In this document: piece by piece, positions 1 to 5,229 of the stretch
Numbering within the stretch: position 1 is the stretch's first letter
Layout: each line of letters opens with the position of its first letter
Origin: Syntrophaceae bacterium
GTDB taxonomy: Bacteria > Desulfobacterota > Syntrophia > Syntrophales > Smithellaceae
Direction of reading: 5' to 3'
DNA length: 5,229 nucleotides
NCBI GenBank assembly: GCA_003506745.1
Contig: DNYQ01000027.1
Span: 1 to 5,229 of the forward strand
Made by a program: the position numbers and the translations under genes
The notes under the pieces: model-generated
The model's database searches: none
Seen by the model: the letters and a program-made list of their open reading frames with translations, nothing else
Told to the model about the DNA's origin: nothing

Positions 1-42
1 GGCCTTGACAAGATTTATCCGCTTATTCATAGTCTTCCTTGA
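1..42 (+). CDS. Possible C-terminal tail of an upstream gene (partial, 5' end outside window)
   Basis: Frame 1 is open from the left edge to a TGA at 40-42 and would encode GLDKIYPLIHSLP. The Gly-Leu-Asp-Lys-Ile-(Tyr/Phe)-Pro pattern resembles the last helix of STAS-domain anti-sigma factor antagonists, but thirteen residues cannot establish a family. Frame 2 is also open from the edge, to a TAA at 62-64, so the choice of frame is uncertain. If this tail is real, only 57 bases separate it from the addB-like gene and no terminator hairpin lies between them, so read-through from upstream is possible. Confidence 0.25.
   Translation, partial: GLDKIYPLIHSLP
5..33 (+). promoter_or_regulatory. Putative sigma70-type promoter upstream of the addBA operon
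   Basis: TTGACA at 5-10 is a perfect -35 consensus. After a 17-base spacer, CATAGT at 28-33 matches the TATAAT consensus at four of six positions, including the second A and the final T. Transcription would start near position 40 and leave a leader of about 60 bases. The site overlaps the possible end of an upstream reading frame, and the -10 is imperfect, so it could be a chance match. No operator or repeat that would indicate a regulator is visible. Confidence 0.35.
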
Positions 43-86
43 AAAGCAAAGATTGGAATGGTAATAGCTGGGTAACATCAAGAGTC

Positions 87-94
87 GGGGGGAG
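87..94 (+). promoter_or_regulatory. Ribosome binding site of the addB-like gene
   Basis: The purine run GGGGGGAG ends five bases before the ATG at 100, a normal Shine-Dalgarno position. An in-frame TAA at 73-75 lies upstream with no other start codon between, so this site and the ATG at 100 fix the start of the gene. Confidence 0.75.
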
Positions 95-99
95 TCAGC

Positions 100-2487
100 A
101 TGTCGCCATATTCGGAAAATTTAATCGGGCTTCTGCGCGATGACCATCCCGATCTTTCCGGCTGGACCATCGTTTGCGCCGCCGACAGGGCTTCGGACCC
201 TGTGCAGCATCTTATCCACAGCGAACTGGGCGGCATTCTTCCCAGAGTCGAAGGGTTCCATTCCTATATCACGCATAAGATCAGTCAAAAGCTGAATCTT
301 AAGTCCGTGACGGCTGATGAGCGGTTGTTTTATTTTGTTCAGTTCATCGCCGAACGATTCCCTGATGAAACGCATCCATCGCGGCGCGCCGCGGGTCTGC
401 TGCCCCTTATTGCCCGGCTGTCGGAGTACGGCATCGGAAGAGATACGATTGCGGGATCTGAGCGCTTCACCGAGGATGAATGGGGCAGACTTGAGGAATA
501 TCTGGATACGGCGCAGGCTTTCCGAAGATGGCTTTCCGGAAGACATCTCTTCATGCCGGAACTTGAAGCGGCGCGGCTCGATGAGATCAGCCCCGGCGAA
601 AAGGAAATATTTATCGGACTTCCCGGGATCACGCCGGTGACCCAGCGGTTTTACAGAAAGATCAGCAAAGAAAGATTGTTCATTGATAAACCGCTTTGCG
701 GCCTCGATCTGTCCGGACCGGAGTTCCTGCCGTTTGATTCGGCAAAAAATCTTGTTTTGTCATTTGGCGGGGAAGTCGAGCCATCGGGAGGAGCAGGCCT
801 TGAACTGATCAAACTTACCGGGCTTCACGCCGTTGTTGATCTGGTCACGCTGGAGGTTTCTCATTTCCTCAAAGAACGGTCGGGAAGCGAACAGCTCATG
901 ATCTATCTGCTGGATGAATCGCTGACACCGATGCTCTGGAATCGATCGCTTCGCCGGTTTGCCGATGCCGTCAATCTGGCGGTCTGGCTGCCGTTTTCCA
1001 CAACGGCGGCGGGAAGAAGACTTTTAGCCGCGTTAGAAGCGGCTGAAAAATCGGGCCGGATGCCCGATTTTCAGCAATATGCCGTATCCTGCGCCGTGGA
1101 ATTGTCCAAAAACAGAGAACATTATGTCCGCGAGGAGTGTGAGGCCCTTGAGACGGCCGTATCTTTTTCCACACTGCTCGACGATTGGAAAGAAAGGCTG
1201 GGAGGTCATCTGCCGGATGCCGCGAAAATGCTGCTCGAAGAAAAAAAATTTCGCGTTACGGGAAACCGGTCGGCGCCGGTTCAGGTTGTCGGTTTCGGCC
1301 ATATTTCGGGTGAAAGATTCAGCCGGGGGCTGATCCTTCCGCTCGACAGCGGCATTCTGCCGACGCAGCCCTTTGAAGGGCCTTTCATCAATCCGGTGCA
1401 TGTTCCGCAGATGCGGAAAAGCGTCTTTGAATACGAGGATCTTCTTTTCCGGCAGATCCTGGCGCTGGGCGGCAAAATTAAAATAGCGGCGGTGGACGAC
1501 ACCATCAGGGAAAGAACGCCCAGCTACTACATGAGCCTTCTTTCGCAGGAATTTGGGAAGCCGATTACGGCGACGGCATTTCAAGAGACGCTGCCGGAAA
1601 AGCAAAGCAGCATAAAACCCGCGATACCCATTGATGATCATCTGAGAAACCGGCTTAAAGACTTTACCTATTCTTTTTCAAGCCTTTTGAAGATTCTGGC
1701 GTGTCCGTTTTTGTTTTACCATCAATACATCCTCAGGATGGAGCCTCCGTCGTTTATGGAGGATGATGAAAAAATAAACATGCAGATGGGAACTTTCATT
1801 CATGAATTCCTTCAAAAGTTCTCAACCGGCCGGAAGGACCGCCTGAATAACTGGGAGGGGCTTTTTGATGAGCTCTGGGAAAATGATGAAAACGCAGCAT
1901 TAAGAGACAGAGAGGGGATCAATATCCACAGGCTGAACGCAAAAATTTTGCTTCAGGAAATAGACGAAGACGAACGGGCGTCGGGCCGGCAAATCCTCTT
2001 TGCCGACAATGCCGTATCCTGCGAGGAGACCTTCAGCGGCAGGATTGCCGGGTGCTATAAAATAACCGGACGGTCGGACCGGGTGGCCAGGATATCGGGG
2101 CGAACCGAGGTGATCGATTTCAAATATGCAAAAAAGAAAAGCAGATTTCATATGTCTGCAAGAACAACCGTGCTGGAGCGTTTCAAAGACAAAGGCATTC
2201 TGCACCCCGCGGCGCAGCTGATGATCTATCGGCATTTTATTCAAGGCGTCGACGGCGCCCTTTTTTATTTTCTGAAGGAAACCTCTCAAGACCGGGTTAT
2301 GGCGCTTCCGGAGGAGGCAGGCGCCGCCGCGGAGGAGCTGATGTCCGCCATTAAGGATCGCCTTGACGCCATCATCGGGGGAAGTGAGCTTGCGCCGGAA
2401 TATGACTCCGCGGAGTGCGAATATTGCCTGTTTCAGGCATTGTGCGGCCGGGAGGGCTATTATAAGGCTTCACGGGGGAATAACTGA
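100..2487 (+). CDS. addB: AddB-like subunit of AddAB helicase-nuclease (PD-(D/E)XK nuclease, 4-Cys iron-sulphur type)
   Basis: This 795-residue protein looks like the AddB subunit of an AddAB double-strand-break resection complex, acting in the cytoplasm. Residues 1-530 resemble a degenerate SF1 helicase core. There is no Walker A (no GKT/GKS) near the N-terminus, and the block at about 394-465 (VQVVGFGHISGERFSRGLIL onward, then SVFEYEDLLFRQIL) matches the usual AddB/RecC-like helicase C-terminal region. The nuclease domain follows: G564-x3-H568, a glutamate at 642/643, GRSDR with D660, DFK with D673 and K675, and QLMIY with Q706 and Y710. C535, C773, C776 and C782 form the C-x(n)-CxxC-x5-C pattern that ligates a 4Fe-4S cluster in AddB. 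The family usually runs to about 1000-1170 residues, so this member is compact. The start at 100 has a good ribosome site and an in-frame stop just upstream. The last base overlaps the addA-like start. The family assignment is firm; the exact addB name is by analogy. Confidence 0.88.
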   Translation: MSPYSENLIGLLRDDHPDLSGWTIVCAADRASDPVQHLIHSELGGILPRVEGFHSYITHKISQKLNLKSVTADERLFYFVQFIAERFPDETHPSRRAAGLLPLIARLSEYGIGRDTIAGSERFTEDEWGRLEEYLDTAQAFRRWLSGRHLFMPELEAARLDEISPGEKEIFIGLPGITPVTQRFYRKISKERLFIDKPLCGLDLSGPEFLPFDSAKNLVLSFGGEVEPSGGAGLELIKLTGLHAVVDLVTLEVSHFLKERSGSEQLMIYLLDESLTPMLWNRSLRRFADAVNLAVWLPFSTTAAGRRLLAALEAAEKSGRMPDFQQYAVSCAVELSKNREHYVREECEALETAVSFSTLLDDWKERLGGHLPDAAKMLLEEKKFRVTGNRSAPVQVVGFGHISGERFSRGLILPLDSGILPTQPFEGPFINPVHVPQMRKSVFEYEDLLFRQILALGGKIKIAAVDDTIRERTPSYYMSLLSQEFGKPITATAFQETLPEKQSSIKPAIPIDDHLRNRLKDFTYSFSSLLKILACPFLFYHQYILRMEPPSFMEDDEKINMQMGTFIHEFLQKFSTGRKDRLNNWEGLFDELWENDENAALRDREGINIHRLNAKILLQEIDEDERASGRQILFADNAVSCEETFSGRIAGCYKITGRSDRVARISGRTEVIDFKYAKKKSRFHMSARTTVLERFKDKGILHPAAQLMIYRHFIQGVDGALFYFLKETSQDRVMALPEEAGAAAEELMSAIKDRLDAIIGGSELAPEYDSAECEYCLFQALCGREGYYKASRGNN
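1042..1075. repeat. Near-perfect inverted repeat inside addB (14-bp arms, one bulged A, 5-base loop)
   Basis: The left arm is GCTGAAAAATCGGGC (1042-1056) and the right arm GCCCGATTTTCAGC (1062-1075). They are fully complementary apart from one extra A on the left, with CGGAT as loop. It lies in frame within codons for about residues 315-326 of the AddB-like protein. Neither side has a T-tract, so it does not look like an intrinsic terminator. It could fold as a stable mRNA hairpin or be a small palindromic insertion; chance is possible. Confidence 0.7.
1051..1093 (+). repeat. Copy 1 of an in-frame imperfect direct repeat within addB
   Basis: This stretch aligns without gaps to 1981-2023. TCGGGCCGG (1051-1059) and ATGCCGTATCCTGCG (1079-1093) are identical in both copies with the same 19-base spacing between them; about 29 of 43 bases match overall. 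The copies are 930 bases apart, an exact number of codons, and encode the shared pattern S-G-R-x3-F-x3-A-V-S-C at residues 318-331. This copy overlaps the right part of the inverted repeat. Confidence 0.6.
1981..2023 (+). repeat. Copy 2 of an in-frame imperfect direct repeat within addB
   Basis: This is the partner of 1051-1093 and encodes S-G-R-x3-F-x3-A-V-S-C at residues 628-641, directly before the acidic pair E642/E643 of the nuclease domain. The second copy lacks the palindrome seen at the first. Whether it reflects a small duplication, gene conversion or coincidence cannot be settled from the window. Confidence 0.6.
2474..2479 (+). promoter_or_regulatory. Ribosome binding site of the addA-like gene, inside the addB 3' end
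   Basis: GGGGGA ends seven bases before the ATG at 2487 and lies within the last codons of the addB-like gene. Ribosomes finishing addB would release next to this site, which suits translational coupling across the TGATG overlap. Confidence 0.6.
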
Positions 2488-5229
2488 TGCAAAGCACTCT
2501 TCTGAAAGCGTCGGCCGGTTCGGGGAAAACCACAAGGCTTACCGACGAGGTGTTTAACCGGATATCCGCCCGGGGGAAATTCATCTCGGCGCTGACATTT
2601 ACGCGTGCCGCCACGGCTGAGATGCGCTTGCGCATCATGGAAAAGATCGCGTCAAAACAAGGGATGCTCCTCCTGGACAGGCTCGGTCTGATTATGGAAG
2701 CAGGCCGCGTCGGATACGCGACGATTGATTCATTCTTCTACAGACTTTTTTCCGCATCCGGTTATGCGCCGAAGATGGCCGACGAGAAAGCCCAGATAGA
2801 ATTGTCCGGGCAGATCGAAAGGCTTTTTCGCGACCAAGTCATGCAGGGCGGCATGGGAAACAAGCTGATCATTGCCGCCAGAATACTGAAAACAGACATG
2901 GATGCGCTCTGGAATCCACTTGCAGAGGAACAAACGGTCGATCGCTGTCTGATGGATATGGAGAGGCTTGAAGATCTGGATGATCTCATGAGAGAGAACG
3001 GCGTGTTGCGCAATACGCTTGCGTCGATCGGTGAAAAGGCAAAAGCCTTGTCCGGGCAGATGACGCCTAATGTGAACAGGCTGGTTATCCATGCCATGGC
3101 GGATGATGAAAGTTTTATCTCCAGAAAAGTTGCTTCTCATGCCGATCTGGAAAATTACGCCAGCCTTGGCGGAAAGATCGCGTGGGACAAGCGCCCGTAC
3201 TCGGACCTGAACAGGATATTCAGGGAATACAGAAAGACGGCCGAAAAGCTGTTGATCAACAAGGCCCTTCTCCGTGAACTGGCCGTTGCCTCTCTTTGCG
3301 GGATATATCTTCATGCGGCGGCTGCCGTTAAGAAGGAAAAAGGGGTGATTTTTTTCTCCGACGTCAGGAGGGGCCTCCTGGCCCTGGACGGCGCAGCCAG
3401 TGAACGCCCGAAGCTCATGAGCCATTATTTTTCTCTGGGATTGGATCGGACGGAGCATCTTCTGATTGACGAATTTCAGGACACGTCGACGGGCGATATT
3501 GCCATCCTGCTTCCGCTCATGGACGAGATTTTGTCCGGCCACGGCGAGCGGGGCGAAAGATCGTTTTTTGCCGTGGGCGATTGGAAACAGATGATCTATG
3601 GATGGCGCGGCGCAAACCGCGAGGCCCTCGAAGAGGCTATTGGAGGCTACATCCGAAACGGTGTGATCACGGAAAGCTCGCTCGAATACAATTATCGGAG
3701 CACCCCGCTTTTGATTTCCTTTTTCAATCAACTGGTCGAAAATCTCTTTGACGGCAAGGAGAGAACCGAAACGCAGAAACCGCCGAACCAAGCTGCCGGG
3801 TTTGACGGTGTGACGGAGGTGAGTCTCGTCAGGCTGGAAAAAGACGGCCCTTCGGAAGCCCCTTTTTATTCCGCAATCGTTGAGTTTTTGAAGAAAAAGA
3901 AGGCGGAGGCCGGTTGTCCATGGGGCGATATGGCCGTTCTCGCTTTGACCAACAATCACGTTCAGAAGATAGAAGCGGAGCTTTTAAAAAACGGCATCCG
4001 GGTGTCGGCGGTGAAGGGCAGACAGCTTCTTTCTACAAAAGAAGGCGTTGCGGTCATGCTGTTCATCGCGGGGGTCCTTTCCAAAGAAGAGGATGCTCCT
4101 TTTGCAGAAACAGCGGCAAAGTCAGCTTTATGGCATGAGGTGTTTGGAAATATCGGGGATGTCCGGTCCGAATTCGCCGAAAAATTTCCCAGGCCTTTCG
4201 GACTTATGGCGGTAAGCTGCGCCATTGAGCGTTTGCGCGGGAAACTGTCCGCGACCATTCTGGATATTTGGCAGGATGAGGCACAGGCCTTCTTCCGTGA
4301 AGGCGGGGCCGACGCAGATGATTTTCTGGCGCGGATGTTTAATATCCGGTTTGGCGTAAGGGCGCCGGAGGCCGAGAACAGAGACTATATCAAGGTTGAT
4401 ACCATCCACGGTACAAAAGGGCTCCAGTTCCAGCATGTTTTTGTTTTCTGGAATGAGGAGGAAAAAGAGCCGGCCGTCTATTTGCCGACTCTGAAATGTC
4501 ATGTGCAATTAAACAGCGGAGAAGTTGAGTTTTTAAACGCCGGCGAATCGGCCATTGCCGGGGAAATTGTTAAACATCGTGAAGAAAATTTAAGGCGGCT
4601 GCGGCGGGAGAGGTCCAATGTATTCTATGTCGCCGCGACGCGGGCCATCCGGACGCTTGCCGTTTTTCTGCCCACAAAAAAAGACGGCCAATACAAGCCG
4701 GTGCATCAGGCGGTGCAAAATACATTCGCGAGGTTTGCGCCGGACGGCGTTAAAAAAGAGATTGGCCGCTCCCCGGGTCCGGCAAAAGAAGTTGCCGGCG
4801 TCAGATTGTTGAATGTGCCGGAAAGACAGGATGGCGAACCGGATCGGTACGGCGAGATTGACCCGACGCTCTTATCCGCCTCCATCAGGACGGGTATCAT
4901 GCGCGGGGAAAGGCTTCACCGCTGGCTGGCAAAGGTTGTCGATCCGGATGAACTGCCCCCTGCCGGAGAGCTTGGCGATGAAGAATATGATGCGGTGATG
5001 CAATTTGTGCAAAGAGGCGATGTCGCGGCCGTCATGTTCAGACCGGGCAAGCTCTATATCGAGCAGCAGATCTCGGACAAAAATAATATTGGCATCGTGG
5101 ACAGGATGATCGTATCCGATGATCTTATCACCATTATGGATTACAAATCAGGCTCCATGCGGGGACTCAGGCAAAAGTACGATGAACAGCGCAAGCGTTA
5201 TACCCGAATCATGGCGTCGCTTTACCCAT
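2487..5229 (+). CDS. addA: AddA-like subunit of AddAB helicase-nuclease (UvrD/RecB-family helicase with C-terminal nuclease), 3' truncated by window edge
   Basis: The frame is open for 914 codons with no stop and continues past the window. The product is an SF1A 3'-5' DNA helicase fused to a RecB-type nuclease, the motor of an AddAB complex. Motifs in order: Walker A ASAGSGKTT (K14, T15); Ia LTFTRAATAEMR (36-47); ATIDSFFYRLF (78-88); II DEFQDT (D328, E329); III GDWKQMIYGWR (364-374); IV YNYRST (401-406); V VDTIHGTKGLQF (637-648); VI YVAATRA (714-720, R719). The nuclease part has G807-x3-H811, E859, GIVDR with D872, DYK with D885 and K887, and Q901-x3-Y905, so its active site looks intact. The Walker A begins only eight residues from the start, as in RecB/AddA and unlike UvrD, which supports the ATG at 2487. 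The linker between motifs IV and V is only about 230 residues. Probably only a few tens of residues are missing from the end. W366 in motif III is atypical, where Pro or Val is common. Confidence 0.92.
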   Translation, partial: MQSTLLKASAGSGKTTRLTDEVFNRISARGKFISALTFTRAATAEMRLRIMEKIASKQGMLLLDRLGLIMEAGRVGYATIDSFFYRLFSASGYAPKMADEKAQIELSGQIERLFRDQVMQGGMGNKLIIAARILKTDMDALWNPLAEEQTVDRCLMDMERLEDLDDLMRENGVLRNTLASIGEKAKALSGQMTPNVNRLVIHAMADDESFISRKVASHADLENYASLGGKIAWDKRPYSDLNRIFREYRKTAEKLLINKALLRELAVASLCGIYLHAAAAVKKEKGVIFFSDVRRGLLALDGAASERPKLMSHYFSLGLDRTEHLLIDEFQDTSTGDIAILLPLMDEILSGHGERGERSFFAVGDWKQMIYGWRGANREALEEAIGGYIRNGVITESSLEYNYRSTPLLISFFNQLVENLFDGKERTETQKPPNQAAGFDGVTEVSLVRLEKDGPSEAPFYSAIVEFLKKKKAEAGCPWGDMAVLALTNNHVQKIEAELLKNGIRVSAVKGRQLLSTKEGVAVMLFIAGVLSKEEDAPFAETAAKSALWHEVFGNIGDVRSEFAEKFPRPFGLMAVSCAIERLRGKLSATILDIWQDEAQAFFREGGADADDFLARMFNIRFGVRAPEAENRDYIKVDTIHGTKGLQFQHVFVFWNEEEKEPAVYLPTLKCHVQLNSGEVEFLNAGESAIAGEIVKHREENLRRLRRERSNVFYVAATRAIRTLAVFLPTKKDGQYKPVHQAVQNTFARFAPDGVKKEIGRSPGPAKEVAGVRLLNVPERQDGEPDRYGEIDPTLLSASIRTGIMRGERLHRWLAKVVDPDELPPAGELGDEEYDAVMQFVQRGDVAAVMFRPGKLYIEQQISDKNNIGIVDRMIVSDDLITIMDYKSGSMRGLRQKYDEQRKRYTRIMASLYP

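Noticed and set aside
1237..1251. Run of eight A residues followed by TTT, resembling a slippery site in addB
   Set aside because: The zero frame continues through to the nuclease and cysteine motifs, as expected for AddB. No stimulatory structure directly follows, and Glu-Glu-Lys-Lys codons explain the run.
1033..1641. Minus-strand open frame of 202 codons opposite addB
   Set aside because: It is antisense to a gene with clear family features, shows no recognisable motif and needs no separate explanation.
3838..3867. Terminator-like sequence with an A-run, a C(TTCG)G loop and a T-run inside addA
   Set aside because: The stem is interrupted by several mismatches and unpaired bases, and it lies between helicase motifs IV and V in an uninterrupted frame, so a functional terminator here would abolish the nuclease half.
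2730..3959. Long open frame of 409 codons on the minus strand
   Set aside because: It lies wholly antisense to the addA-like frame, which carries unmistakable helicase motifs. Its translation shows no recognisable domain, and long antisense frames are common opposite genes with this codon use.
100..5229. Reading the pair as a new anti-phage or mobile-element defence system
   Set aside because: Both proteins match the domain layout of housekeeping AddAB repair enzymes, and no defence partner, transposase, integrase or phage gene is visible in the window.

Overview
The window reads as a bacterial chromosomal stretch of roughly balanced base composition. It is almost entirely filled by two co-directional, tightly coupled genes for an AddAB/RecBCD-type double-strand-break repair helicase-nuclease. 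The gene order is addB then addA, with no recD- or recC-like gene visible. The compact proteins, an AddB without a Walker A motif and an AddA with a RecB-like N-terminus hint at a Gram-negative lineage such as Desulfobacterota/Deltaproteobacteria. That placement is a guess from general resemblance, not a demonstrated assignment.

Layout. Positions 1-99 are a short upstream region. It may hold the last 13 codons of a preceding gene (stop at 40-42), a plausible sigma70-like promoter (TTGACA at 5-10) and a purine-rich ribosome binding site. Positions 100-2487 encode a 795-residue AddB-like protein: an inactivated helicase-like N-terminal and central part, then a PD-(D/E)XK nuclease domain bracketed by four cysteines arranged as in the AddB iron-sulphur cluster. 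Positions 2487-5229 are a continuous open frame for the AddA-like partner, which runs off the right edge after 914 codons. It has all the main SF1A helicase motifs and a C-terminal RecB-type nuclease domain whose key residues lie inside the window.

How they work together. By analogy with characterised AddAB enzymes, AddA would be the ATP-driven 3'-5' motor and one nuclease, and AddB the second nuclease and structural/recognition subunit. The complex would process blunt DNA ends into 3' single strands for RecA loading. The stop of addB and start of addA share one base (TGATG), consistent with translational coupling and equal synthesis of the subunits.

No mobile element, CRISPR array, tRNA or rRNA was seen. 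The system itself is a known type. The less ordinary observations are its compactness, a long inverted repeat inside addB, an in-frame short duplication inside addB, and unusual residues in two AddA helicase motifs.
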